Source of the DNA: Streptomyces justiciae
GTDB lineage: Bacteria; Actinomycetota; Actinomycetes; Streptomycetales; Streptomycetaceae
Direction: 5' to 3'
Length of the DNA: 64,000 nucleotides
NCBI RefSeq assembly: GCF_015163075.1
Contig: NZ_JADDXU010000012.1
Coordinates: 248,001 to 312,000 of the forward strand
A program made the translations under genes and the position numbers. Below the pieces are notes generated by a model that saw only the letters and a program-made list of their open reading frames with translations, was not told the DNA's origin and did not search any database. The first letter of the stretch is position 1, and each line of letters begins with the position of its first letter. This document shows positions 25,834 through 34,322 of this stretch, piece by piece.

Positions 25834-26496
25834 GGGAAGGGCCGTACCAGGTGAGGTGCCGGCCGCTGACCAGGGCGCAGGGGATGCCGGGGAACGCCTC
25901 CGGGCCGTCCTCCGCCGTGAAGGCGTACGGCTCGTCCGGGAGGACCACCAGATCCGGCCGCGCCCCGAGCAACTCCTCGACGGGGACGCGGGGGTAGCGG
26001 CTCTCGTGGGTCGCGTACACGTGGTCGACGCCCAGCCGCGCCAGTACGTCTCCCGCGAAGGTGTCCCGGCCCAGCACCATCCACGGGCGGCGCCAGATCG
26101 GTACGACGGCCCGCGCGCGGGACTCCGGGGGCGGCAGCGTCGCCCAGATCTCCTCCGCCTCGTCCAGCCAGCGCGGCCGGGCCGGCGCCCCGCAGGCCGC
26201 CAGCACCCGCGCCAGCTCCGAGAAGGCCTGCGGGACGGTCCGCACCTCGGTCACCAGGACGTCCATGCCCACCTCGCGCAGGGCCGTGAGGTCGCGGGCG
26301 AGGTTCTCCTCCTCGTTGGCGATCACCAGATCGGGGGCGAGGTCGAGGATCCGGTCGAGCCTGGGGTTCTTGGTGCCGCCGATCCTGGTCACGTCCAGGT
26401 CGGCCGGATGCGTGCACCAGTCGGTGACGCCGACGAGCGCGCCGGGGACGGTCTCGGCCACCGCCTCCGTCAGGGACGGGACGAGGGAGACGACCC

Positions 26497-27069
26497 TCAC
26501 GGGCGCGGTCGGTCCTGGACCGCCTCGATGTGTTCCGCGACGGCGACGACGACCAGCCGGGTGTCCGACACGGTCGCGCGCCAGCGGTGCCGGACGCCGC
26601 CGGTGAGGTAGAGCGTGTCGCCCCGGCCGAGCCGGTAGGCCCGGCCCTCCGCCTCGATCTCGACCGCGCCGTCGGCGACGTACATCAACTGGTCGTTGCG
26701 GTACTGGAATTCACGGCCCGCGTCATGGTCGCCGGTGAACTCCTGGGCGTGCATCTGGTGATGACCGCGTACCAGGGAACGGGCCCGGGGGCCGGGCGTC
26801 GCCGGCTCGGGGTCGTCGGCGCGCACGACGTCGACGCTGCACGCCGGGTCGGCGGCGGCGAGGAGTTCGACGGCGGTGGTGCGCAGGGCGTCCGCGACCT
26901 TCTCCAGGGAGCTGGTGCTGGGGCGCGCCCGCTCGTTCTCGATCTGGCTCAGGAAGGGGACCGACAGGCCGCTGCGCTCGGCCACGACGGCGAGGGTGAG
27001 CTCCAGCGCGCGACGCCGCCGCCGTACGGCCGCGCCCACCCGCAGGGGCTGTTCTTTGTGGTCGCCCAT
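26497..27069 (-). CDS. XRE-family regulator with C-terminal cupin domain
   Basis: 190 residues. The N-terminal HTH (AVRRRRRALELTLAVVAERS, then SGLSVPFLSQIENERARPS) is followed by a cupin sensor domain (MHAQEFTGDHDAGREFQYRN, GRGDTLYLTGGVRHRWRA) with conserved His/Glu positions that may hold a metal. This architecture is that of PuuR/SutR-like regulators. Translational coupling to the BtuF-like gene suggests they respond to the same compound. An inverted pair GAACATG/CATGTTC upstream may be its operator. Confidence 0.9.
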   Translation of the reverse strand: MGDHKEQPLRVGAAVRRRRRALELTLAVVAERSGLSVPFLSQIENERARPSTSSLEKVADALRTTAVELLAAADPACSVDVVRADDPEPATPGPRARSLVRGHHQMHAQEFTGDHDAGREFQYRNDQLMYVADGAVEIEAEGRAYRLGRGDTLYLTGGVRHRWRATVSDTRLVVVAVAEHIEAVQDRPRP

Positions 27070-27112
27070 CGCTCCGGCTCCCTCCTTCGCTCGTCGGTCG
27101 GCACCGGTCGCT

Positions 27113-27153
27113 GAACATGTCTCTGTTGAGTTGTCTGCACCCTACGCATGTTC
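27113..27153. promoter_or_regulatory. Spaced inverted repeat upstream of the XRE-cupin gene
   Basis: GAACATG (27113-27119) and CATGTTC (27147-27153) are exact complements separated by 27 bases, 44-84 bases before the ATG at 27069. Tentative operator. Confidence 0.3.
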
Positions 27154-27234
27154 GGCAAACCGTTTCATGCACCCGTCACATTGCCGTAAACCCGGTGCGG
27201 ACAATCTCGCCAACTCCGGCCAGTAGATCAGCTC

Positions 27235-27295
27235 TCCGGCCGCCGTGTGAGGGGATTCCTCCGTCAGGACGAACGGCCTGACCACGACGGCCGGA
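27235..27295 (-). terminator. Two-level hairpin after the betaine ABC operon
   Basis: Outer arms TCCGGCCGCCGTG (27235-27247) and CACGACGGCCGGA (27283-27295) pair at 12 of 13 positions. Inner arms GTCAGG (27263) and CCTGAC (27277) are perfect. It lies 57 bases beyond the permease stop codon. I see no gene in the 282-base gap 27070-27351. Confidence 0.55.
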
Positions 27296-27351
27296 TGAGG
27301 CTCAGGTGACGACGTAGCTGTATGTGGTTGTCCGATTTCTTTTCGTCGCGG

Positions 27352-29967
27352 CTACTGCGGAGTCATCCGATCCACGACGTCGGGGTGCTTCTTCAGCCAG
27401 GCGTCGACGGCCTCGTCCTCGTGGCCCTGGCCGTGCGCGTTGATCTCGGCCTCCAGGGTACCGAGCTCGTCCTCGCTCATATGGAAGCCCTTGATCCACT
27501 TGGTGAGCTGCGGGTACTGCCCGGGGAACTTCTCGTTGGCGATCGTGCGGATCGTGTTCCCCTCGCCGAAGAGCTTCTTGCCGTCCTTCAACTTGGTGAG
27601 GTCGTACTGGCTGTACGCCCAGTGCGGCGACCAGAGCACGACGGCGACGGGCTTCTTCTCGGCGTACGCGCGCTTGAGCTCGGTGAGCATCGCGGGCGTG
27701 GAGCCGTCGACGACGTCGTACTCCTTGTCCAGGCCGTAGCCGGGCAGGACCTTGTTCTTCAGGAGGTTCATCTCGCCGGTGCCCGGTTCGATGCCGATGA
27801 TCTTCCCGTCGAAGAGGTCGGCCTTGCCCTTGAGGTCTTCGTAGGACTTGATCCCCTTGACGTACGAGGGGACCGCGACCTCCAGCGAGGTCGGTTGGTA
27901 CCAGGTGCCGAGGTCGGCGAGGCTGTCCTTGCTCTTCTCCCAGTAGTTCGCCTGCGCGTACGGCAGCCAGGCGTCGAAGTTGAGGTCCAGGTCCCCCGAG
28001 GCGAGGCCGGTGTAGACGGGGCCGACGTCCATCTGCTTCAGGTTCAGCTTGTAGCCGCGCCGCTCCAGGACGTTCTTCCACAGGTGGGTGACGGCGATGT
28101 CCTCGTCCCAGGGGAACCAGGCGACGTCGATCGGGTTCTTGGCCTCGGCGGGCGCGGCCGCGCTCTTGGCGACCGGGGCGAGCTTGTCGACCACGCCGGG
28201 GTTGCTCTTGAGCCAGGTGCGCACCGCGTCCTGCTGCTTGCCCTTGCCCGCCTTGTTGATCTCGGCTTCCAGGCTGGTGAGCTGCTTCTCGTCGAGCTTG
28301 AAGTCCTTCAGCCACTTGCCGACGGCCGGGTTCTTCGCGGCGAAGCCCTTGCGGGCGACGGTGTGGATGCCGTCACCGGAACCCCACGCGCCCTTGGGGT
28401 CCTTGAGCTTCTTCAGGTCGTAGTCGTTGTACGCCCAGTGCGGCGACCAGAGCGTGACGACGATCGGCTCCTTCTTGCTGTACTCGCGCTTGAGCTCGGC
28501 GAGCATCGCGGGCGTGGAACTGTCGACGACCTTGTACTCCTCGTCGAGGCCGTACGCCTTGAGGACCTTGCTCTTGAGCAGGGCCATCTCGCCGGCGCTG
28601 GACTCGATGCCGGTGATCTTCCCGCCGAACTCGGAGGCCTTGCCCTTGAGGTCGTCGAGGGAGTCGACGCCCTTCATGTACGACGGGACGCTCAGCTCCA
28701 GCGACGTCTTGCCGTACCAGGCGCCGAGGTCGTCGAGCTGGTCGCCGTACTTCTTCCAGTACTGCTCGTGGGTCGTCGGCAGCCAGGCGCCCGTCATGAA
28801 GTCGACGTTGCCGGAGGCGACGGAGGTGTAGAGAGGGCCCGCGTCGAGCTGCTTGGCCTCGACCTGGAAGCCGCGTTCCTCCAGGATCTCCTTCCAGAGG
28901 AAGGTGGAGGCGACGCCGTCGTCCCAGGGGACGTAGCCGATGCGGACCTTCTCGCCCTGGCCGACGTTCTTGCCGTCGGCGACCGGGGCCGTGCTGTCGC
29001 CCTTGCCGCCGAACATGCCCATGCCGCCCGCCACGAGGGCCAGGATCACGATGCCGACCACGGCGACCTGGGGGCGGGGGCGGTACGACCAGATCCGCAG
29101 CCCCTGTGCCGCGCGGGCCCGGGCGGCGGCGCGGCGGCCCAGCGGGGAGACCTGGGTGCCGAGGGCGCCGGTCATGCGGTCGAGGTAGATCGCGAGGATC
29201 ACGATCGCGACGCCCGCCTCGGAGCCGAGGCCGACGTCGAGCTGGCCGATGGCCTCGTTGACCCGGCCGCCGAGGCCGCCGGTGCCGACCATGCCGGCGA
29301 TCGCGGCCATGGACAGGCCGAGCATGATGACTTGGTTGACGCCCGCCATGACGGTGGGCAGGGCGAGCGGGAGCTGGACGCGCAGCAGGGTGTCCCGGGG
29401 AGTCGTGCCGAACGCCTCGGCCGCCTCGACCAGTTCCTTGTCGACCTGGCGGATGCCCAGCTCGGTCATGCGCACGCCGGGGGCGAGCGCGAAGATCAGG
29501 GTGGCGACGATGCCCGCGGAGGCGCCGGTGCCGAAGAACAGGATCGCCGGGATGAGGTAGATCATCGCGGGCAGCGTCTGCATGAAGTCCAGCACCGGCC
29601 GGACCAGCGCGCCGACCCGCTCGGAGCGGGCCGCCCAGATGCCCACCGGCACCGAGATCACCAGCGCGATGAGCGTGGCGACGAGGACGAGCGAGAGGGT
29701 CACCATCGCGTCGTCCCACAGTTCGAGGGAGTCGATGAAGGCGAAGCCCGCGAAGGTGAGGAGGCCGGCGGTGGTGCCGCGCAGCCAGAAGGCGATCACG
29801 GCGAAGATGCCCGCGAGGAGCAGGGGTTCGGGCGCCTGGAGGACGGCGTCGATGCCGTCGTAGGTGCCGGTGAAGACGGTCTTGAGGAAGTCGAAGAGCC
29901 AGCCCATGTGGGCGAGCAGCCAGTCGACGGCGTCGTTGACCCAGTCGCCGAGCGGAATCCTAGGCAT
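27352..29967 (-). CDS. Betaine/choline-type ABC permease fused to two substrate-binding domains
   Basis: 871 residues in three parts. Residues 1 to about 290 are a ProW/OpuAB permease with several membrane helices and the EAA loop (ELVEAAEAFGTTPRDTLLRV). A further helix (VAVVGIVILALVAGG, 301-315) leads outside. Two OpuAC-type binding domains follow: 340-598 (VRIGYVPWDDGVASTFLWKE) and 611-871 (IDVAWFPWDEDIAVTHLWKN). Both keep GAWLP/DAWLP and LWSPHWAY with aromatic residues suited to quaternary amines. Lactococcal OpuA has one such domain per permease. The start overlaps the ATPase gene by 8 bases. Role: osmoprotectant uptake, by family. Confidence 0.93.
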   Translation of the reverse strand: MPRIPLGDWVNDAVDWLLAHMGWLFDFLKTVFTGTYDGIDAVLQAPEPLLLAGIFAVIAFWLRGTTAGLLTFAGFAFIDSLELWDDAMVTLSLVLVATLIALVISVPVGIWAARSERVGALVRPVLDFMQTLPAMIYLIPAILFFGTGASAGIVATLIFALAPGVRMTELGIRQVDKELVEAAEAFGTTPRDTLLRVQLPLALPTVMAGVNQVIMLGLSMAAIAGMVGTGGLGGRVNEAIGQLDVGLGSEAGVAIVILAIYLDRMTGALGTQVSPLGRRAAARARAAQGLRIWSYRPRPQVAVVGIVILALVAGGMGMFGGKGDSTAPVADGKNVGQGEKVRIGYVPWDDGVASTFLWKEILEERGFQVEAKQLDAGPLYTSVASGNVDFMTGAWLPTTHEQYWKKYGDQLDDLGAWYGKTSLELSVPSYMKGVDSLDDLKGKASEFGGKITGIESSAGEMALLKSKVLKAYGLDEEYKVVDSSTPAMLAELKREYSKKEPIVVTLWSPHWAYNDYDLKKLKDPKGAWGSGDGIHTVARKGFAAKNPAVGKWLKDFKLDEKQLTSLEAEINKAGKGKQQDAVRTWLKSNPGVVDKLAPVAKSAAAPAEAKNPIDVAWFPWDEDIAVTHLWKNVLERRGYKLNLKQMDVGPVYTGLASGDLDLNFDAWLPYAQANYWEKSKDSLADLGTWYQPTSLEVAVPSYVKGIKSYEDLKGKADLFDGKIIGIEPGTGEMNLLKNKVLPGYGLDKEYDVVDGSTPAMLTELKRAYAEKKPVAVVLWSPHWAYSQYDLTKLKDGKKLFGEGNTIRTIANEKFPGQYPQLTKWIKGFHMSEDELGTLEAEINAHGQGHEDEAVDAWLKKHPDVVDRMTPQ

Positions 29968-31027
29968 GGGCGGCCTCCCGGTCCTGCTCGCGGTCCTGCT
30001 CGCCGAGGAAGCCGATCAGCCGCTGCGCCGGGATCACCCCGACGAGTTTCCGCTCGTCGTCGAGCACGGCCACCGGATGGGTCGAGCGGGCGCTGACGGC
30101 GCAGAGCTCCGCGAACGGGGTGTCGGGCGTGACGGTCTCGCAGTCGCCCGCGCAGCCGCAGTCGGCCTCGTCGCCGCGTACGTCGGTGTCCATCACGGCG
30201 GACGCCGTGAGCACCCGGGAGCGGTCGACGTCCTTGGTGAAGGAGGCGACGTAGTCGTTCGCGGGCCGGACCAGGATGTCCTCGGCGGTGCCGTTCTGGA
30301 CGATGCGGCCGTCGCGCATGACGGCGATGCGGTCGCCGAGACGCATGGCCTCGTTGAGGTCGTGGGTGATGAAGACGATGGTCTTCTTCAGGGTCTGCTG
30401 GAGCGTGAGCAGCTGGTCCTGCATGTCACGGCGGATCAGCGGGTCCAGGGCGCTGAAGGACTCGTCCATCAGCAGCAGGTCGGCGTCGGTGGCCAGGGCG
30501 CGGGCGAGGCCGACGCGCTGCTGCATGCCACCGGACAGCTCGTCCGGCCAGGACTTCTCCCAGCCGGCCAGGCCGCACAGCTCCAGGGCCTCGGTGGCGC
30601 GCTTGACGCGTTCGGCCTTGGCCACGCCCTGGACGGCGAGACCGTAGGCGGCGTTCTCCAGGACACTGCGGTGCGGGAACAGCGCGAAGTGCTGGAACAC
30701 CATGCTGATCTTGCGGGCGCGGACCTCGCGCAGGTCGCGGGCGCCGAGCGCGGTCAGGTCCTGGCCGTCGAAGCGGACGTGTCCCGCGGTCGGTTCCAGC
30801 AGCCCGTTGAGCATGCGCAGCAGCGTCGACTTGCCGGAACCGGACAGGCCCATGACGACGAAGATCTGGCCGGGGTCCACGGTGAAGGAGGCGTCGATGA
30901 CGGCGGCGGTCGTTCCGTCGGCGCGCAGCTCCTCCCGGTCGGCTCCACTGCGCAGTCTCTCGACTGCCTCACTCGGTCGTCTGCCGAACACCTTGTAGAG
31001 ATGTTCGGCCTCAAGCCTGGATGACAC
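29960..31027 (-). CDS. Betaine ABC transporter ATPase with CBS region (ProV/OpuAA-like)
   Basis: 355 residues from a GTG at 31027, which has AAGAGG five bases upstream; an ATG five codons earlier is possible. ATPase motifs: Walker A GLSGSGKSTLL, signature LSGGMQQRVGLARAL, Walker B LLLMDESFSALDP and switch HDLNEAM. The C-terminus holds a CBS-type region (THPVAVLDDERKLVGVIPAQ) that in OpuA senses ionic strength. Unusually a CGCAGDC cluster (Cys290, 292, 296) lies at the start of that region. It is translationally coupled to the permease-binding protein fusion. Confidence 0.93.
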   Translation of the reverse strand: MSSRLEAEHLYKVFGRRPSEAVERLRSGADREELRADGTTAAVIDASFTVDPGQIFVVMGLSGSGKSTLLRMLNGLLEPTAGHVRFDGQDLTALGARDLREVRARKISMVFQHFALFPHRSVLENAAYGLAVQGVAKAERVKRATEALELCGLAGWEKSWPDELSGGMQQRVGLARALATDADLLLMDESFSALDPLIRRDMQDQLLTLQQTLKKTIVFITHDLNEAMRLGDRIAVMRDGRIVQNGTAEDILVRPANDYVASFTKDVDRSRVLTASAVMDTDVRGDEADCGCAGDCETVTPDTPFAELCAVSARSTHPVAVLDDERKLVGVIPAQRLIGFLGEQDREQDREAAHA

Positions 31028-31114
31028 GCGTACCTCTTGCATCGGGGGCGGGGGTCAGTGGCGGCGCCTGCCCCCGGCCGACCAGGACAAACCGGGAAGT
31101 GGTTCAGTTCACAA

Positions 31115-31154
31115 CCAGTCCGTACGATCGCCCCCTCCAGTCCGTAGGATCACC
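31115..31154. promoter_or_regulatory. Pair of 18-bp direct repeats upstream of the betaine operon
   Basis: CCAGTCCGTACGATCGCC (31115-31132) and CCAGTCCGTAGGATCACC (31137-31154) agree at 16 of 18 positions and start 22 bases apart, about two helical turns. They lie in the divergent gap between the ATPase gene and the small membrane protein gene, 88 bases from the ATPase start. Confidence 0.5.
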
Positions 31155-31188
31155 GTCGACGCTTCACATCGGTGCTGGGGGGACGGCT

Positions 31189-31548
31189 GTGGAACGACCG
31201 GACGACAGACGCGCGTCGGTGCTGCGCTTCGCGACGGAGCTGGTGGCGTGGGTCGCCGCGCCCTGGGCGCTGGCCTCGTACTCCTGGGCGCTGGCGGTTC
31301 TCGCGGTGGTGGTCCTCATCGGTCTGCCGACCGTGTTCGCCACGCCGGGCGACAAGGCGCAGGTGATCGTCCCGGTGCCCGGCGCGGTCACGATCCTGCT
31401 GGTGCTGCTCCAGCTCGTCGCGGCGGTGGTGGCGGCGTGGTGGGCCTGGCCGGTGTGGGCGGCGGTTGTCGTGTCCGTGCTGGCCGCCGCGACCCTCGTC
31501 ACCGAACAACCGCGCTGGCGCTGGCTGCTGACCCGCGTCGGCGGGTGA
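31189..31548 (+). CDS. Small YrdB/DUF2568-like membrane protein
   Basis: 119 residues from a GTG at 31189 (VERPDDRRASVLRFATELVA) with GGGGGGAC upstream. Four hydrophobic stretches (WVAAPWALASYSWALAVLAV, VLIGLPTVF, AVTILLVLLQLVAAVVAAWW and WAAVVVSVLAAATLV) make an integral membrane protein of four or so helices. The RFATELVAW opening and GLPTVFATPGDK loop resemble YrdB family proteins. Function is unknown. It is divergent from the betaine transporter operon and followed closely by the exonuclease gene. Confidence 0.75.
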   Translation: MERPDDRRASVLRFATELVAWVAAPWALASYSWALAVLAVVVLIGLPTVFATPGDKAQVIVPVPGAVTILLVLLQLVAAVVAAWWAWPVWAAVVVSVLAAATLVTEQPRWRWLLTRVGG

Positions 31549-31569
31549 CTGTCGGTGCCGTACGGCATG

Positions 31570-32499
31570 ATGCGAGGCGTGACCGGACGACTGATGCTTC
31601 TCGACACCGCCTCGCTCTACTTCCGCGCCTACTTCGGCGTCCCGGAGTCCGTGAAGGCCCCGGACGGCACACCGGTGAACGCCGTGCGCGGGCTGCTGGA
31701 GTTCATCGACCGCCTGGTCAAGGACCACCGCCCGGATGAGCTGGTGGCCTGCATGGACGCCGACTGGCGCCCCCAGTGGCGGGTCGACCTGATCCCCTCC
31801 TACAAGGCCCACCGCGTCGCCGAGGAGCACGAGGTGGGACCGGACGAGGAGGAGGTGCCGGACACGCTGTCGCCGCAGGTGCCGGTCATCGAGGCCGTCC
31901 TGGACGCGCTCGGCATCGCGCGCGTGGGCGTCGAGGGGTACGAGGCGGACGACGTGATCGGCACGTTCACCGGGCGGGCGAAGGGCCCGGTCGACATCGT
32001 CACCGGCGACCGCGACCTGTACCAGCTGGTGGACGACGCCCGTGGCGTCCGCGTGCTGTACCCGCTCAAGGGCGTGGGCACGCTCCAGCTCACGGACGAG
32101 GCGTGGCTGCGCGAGAAGTATGGGGTCGACGGGCGTGGGTACGCGGATCTGGCGCTGCTGCGCGGCGATCCGAGCGACGGCCTGCCGGGCGTGCCCGGCA
32201 TCGGGGAGAAAACGGCGGCCAAGCTGCTGGCCGAGTTCGGCGACCTGGCCGGGATCATGGCCGCGGTGGACGACCCGAAGGCGAAGCTCACGCCGTCGCA
32301 GCGCAAGCGCCTGGACGAGTCGCGGCCGTATGTCGCGGTGGCACCGAAGGTCGTCCGGGTCGCGGACGACGTCCCGCTGCCGGACGTCGACACGACCCTG
32401 CCGAGCGGTCCGCGCGACCCGGCGGCGGTGGAGGAGCTGGGCGCCCGCTGGGGCCTCGGCGGCTCGCTGAAGCGGCTGCTGACCACCCTGGCACCGTAA
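31570..32499 (+). CDS. 5'-3' exonuclease (PolI N-terminal/FEN family)
   Basis: About 309 residues; the start could be ATG 31567 or 31570, GTG 31579 or an upstream GTG at 31555. Acidic metal-binding motifs are intact: LLDTASLYFRAYF, MDADWRPQWR, GYEADDVIGT and VTGDRDLYQLV. The helix-hairpin-helix GVPGIGEKTAAKLLAEFGD binds DNA. It resembles the 5'-nuclease domain of DNA polymerase I as a separate protein, and would remove RNA primers or flaps. It stands 21 bases or so downstream of the small membrane protein gene, so the two may share a transcript. Confidence 0.92.
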   Translation: MRGVTGRLMLLDTASLYFRAYFGVPESVKAPDGTPVNAVRGLLEFIDRLVKDHRPDELVACMDADWRPQWRVDLIPSYKAHRVAEEHEVGPDEEEVPDTLSPQVPVIEAVLDALGIARVGVEGYEADDVIGTFTGRAKGPVDIVTGDRDLYQLVDDARGVRVLYPLKGVGTLQLTDEAWLREKYGVDGRGYADLALLRGDPSDGLPGVPGIGEKTAAKLLAEFGDLAGIMAAVDDPKAKLTPSQRKRLDESRPYVAVAPKVVRVADDVPLPDVDTTLPSGPRDPAAVEELGARWGLGGSLKRLLTTLAP

Positions 32500-32608
32500 A
32501 TCAGCTTCTCCGCTGGGCGGATCACCTTCTCAGCAGGCCGGAACGGCGCTCTCGCCCTTGGCTTAATCTTGCCTTCAGACGAGGGGTGTTAAGTAGGGGG
32601 AAGATGCT

Positions 32609-32627
32609 AACTTAGGTAAGCCTAAGC
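32609..32627 (+). promoter_or_regulatory. Iron box (DmdR/IdeR type)
   Basis: AACTTAGGTAAGCCTAAGC has symmetric CTTAGG/CCTAAG halves around TAAG and fits the TTAGGTTAGSCTAACCTAA-like iron-box pattern of actinobacteria. It is 20 bases before the siderophore-interacting protein start, where repressor binding in iron-replete cells would block transcription. Confidence 0.75.
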
Positions 32628-32647
32628 ATGGGAGCAGGGAGGCCGCC

Positions 32648-33490
32648 ATGGCAGAACGACCGGGACGCAAGCCGCGGAAGCCGCATTCCGCGCAGGTCGT
32701 CCGCACCGAGCGGCTGACCCCGCACATGCAGCGGGTCGTGCTCGGTGGCGAGGGACTCGCCGAGTTCGCGGCGGACACCTGCACCGACCATTACGTGAAG
32801 CTGCTGTTCCCGGCCGGGGGTGCCGTCTATCCCGAGCCCTTCGACATGGAGCGGATCCGCGAGGAGTTCCCGCGCGAGCAGTGGCCGGTCACCCGGACCT
32901 ACACGGTCCGGCACTGGGATGCCGAACACCGCGAGATGACCCTGGACTTCGTGATCCACGGCGACGAGGGCCTCGCCGGTCCGTGGGCGATGCGGGTCCA
33001 GCCGGGCGAGACCGTCCGCTTCATGGGCCCGGGCGGCGCCTACGCCCCCGACGAGGCCGCCGACTGGCATCTGCTCGTCGGTGACGAGAGCGCGCTGCCC
33101 GCGATCGCCCGTTCCCTGGAGGCGCTGCCCGACGGTGTCACCGCGTACGCCTTCGTCGAGGTGGCCGGTCCCGAGGAGGAGCAGAAGATCGACTCCGATG
33201 TGGACGTCGTCTGGCTGCACCGCGGGGACCGCCCGATCGGCGACGCGCTGACCGAGGCCGTGCGGGCGCTGGAGTTCCCCGAGGGGCGGGTGCACGCCTT
33301 CGTGCACGGCGAGGCGCACTTCGTGAAGGAGCTGCGGCACCTGCTGCGGGTCGAGCGGGAGATCCCGCGCGAGGACCTGTCGATCTCCGGCTACTGGCGG
33401 CTCGGCCACAACGAGGACGGCTGGCAGGCCTCGAAGCGGGAGTGGAACGCCCGCATCGAGACCGAGCAGGAGGGCACGCCGGCGGCGTAG
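32648..33490 (+). CDS. Siderophore-interacting protein (ViuB-like ferric-siderophore reductase)
   Basis: 280 residues with an N-terminal FAD-binding barrel (RTYTVRHWDAEHREMTLDFV includes the RxYT flavin motif) and a C-terminal SIP domain (LLVGDESALPAIARSLEAL, and near the end SISGYWRLGHNEDGW). Such enzymes take electrons from NAD(P)H or ferredoxin to reduce Fe(III) bound to an imported siderophore, releasing iron in the cytoplasm. The iron box just upstream supports this role. No transporter or siderophore synthesis genes are adjacent. The ATG at 32648 is preceded by GGGAGG-like sequence. Confidence 0.93.
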   Translation: MAERPGRKPRKPHSAQVVRTERLTPHMQRVVLGGEGLAEFAADTCTDHYVKLLFPAGGAVYPEPFDMERIREEFPREQWPVTRTYTVRHWDAEHREMTLDFVIHGDEGLAGPWAMRVQPGETVRFMGPGGAYAPDEAADWHLLVGDESALPAIARSLEALPDGVTAYAFVEVAGPEEEQKIDSDVDVVWLHRGDRPIGDALTEAVRALEFPEGRVHAFVHGEAHFVKELRHLLRVEREIPREDLSISGYWRLGHNEDGWQASKREWNARIETEQEGTPAA

Positions 33491-33510
33491 CTCAGCGGTC
33501 AGCTGTTTCG

Positions 33511-33532
33511 GGAGGGCGCCGAGGCGCCCTCC
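33511..33532. terminator. Bidirectional terminator between convergent genes
   Basis: GGAGGGCGCC-GA-GGCGCCCTCC, a perfect 10-bp stem with a 2-base centre, lies midway between the stops at 33490 (plus) and 33546 (minus). Confidence 0.7.
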
Positions 33533-33545
33533 TTCACCTTTCCCG

Positions 33546-34322
33546 CTACACCGACCGCTGGTACGACCTGAACGTCCGTATCGACAGCCACACCGCCGCC
33601 ACCGCGAGCGCCAGCAGCGCCCCGCCACGCCCCAGCACCGCGCCCCAGTCCGGGTTCTCGGACAGGGCCGAACGACCGGCCACCATCGCCCAGTTGAGCG
33701 GATTGAAGTCGGCGACGTGCCGCATCCAGGACGGCATCTGGCTCGGCGCCATGAAGGCGGAGGACAGGAACGTCAGCGGCAGCAGCAGGAAGGTGTTGAT
33801 GCCGATGATCGACTCCCGCTCCCGCACCAGCATCCCCAGCGCGTTGGAGAACGCGCCGAAGACGGTGCCGAGCAGGACCGAGGCGAGCACCAGCACCGCG
33901 ACGCCCGCGATCCCGCCGGGGCAGTCCGCCCCGCCCAGCAGCCCGAGCAGCACGATGACGACCGACTGCAGGGCGGTGACCAGGCCGTTGTTGACGACGT
34001 TGCCGTTCATCAGCGCGGCCCGGCTGACCGGCGTGGTCAGGAAGCGGTCGAGGGTGCCGCGCTGGATCTCGTCGAGGGTGGTCATCCCGGCCCACATGTT
34101 GGAGCTGAGCGCGCTCATCACGACCACGCCCGGGACGAGGTAGTCGAGGTAGGAGGTGGTGCCGAAGCCGCCGAGCTCGACGACCTCGCGGAACAGGCTG
34201 CCGAACAGGAACAGCCAGATGACCGGCTGGATCAGGGTGATGATCGCGTAGGCGGGCTGCCGTACGAACACCATGAGTTGACGCTGCGTCATGTACCAGG
34301 TCTGGGAGACGGCGGTGCTCAT
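33546..34322 (-). CDS. ABC-2 type exporter permease (DrrB-like)
   Basis: 258 residues with about six membrane helices, beginning QTWYMTQRQLMVFVRQPAYA and containing the ABC-2 signature region LDRFLTTPVSRAALMNGNVV and LSSAFMAPSQMPSWMRHVAD. It pairs with the ATPase encoded immediately upstream (4-base overlap) to form a DrrAB-like exporter for drugs, lipids or another hydrophobic compound. PadR control of the operon fits a multidrug role. The substrate is unknown. Confidence 0.92.
   Translation of the reverse strand: MSTAVSQTWYMTQRQLMVFVRQPAYAIITLIQPVIWLFLFGSLFREVVELGGFGTTSYLDYLVPGVVVMSALSSNMWAGMTTLDEIQRGTLDRFLTTPVSRAALMNGNVVNNGLVTALQSVVIVLLGLLGGADCPGGIAGVAVLVLASVLLGTVFGAFSNALGMLVRERESIIGINTFLLLPLTFLSSAFMAPSQMPSWMRHVADFNPLNWAMVAGRSALSENPDWGAVLGRGGALLALAVAAVWLSIRTFRSYQRSV

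Noticed and set aside
27322..30096. 924-codon open frame antisense to the betaine permease fusion
   Set aside because: Low-complexity translation without motifs; the minus-strand gene has three recognisable domains in one frame.
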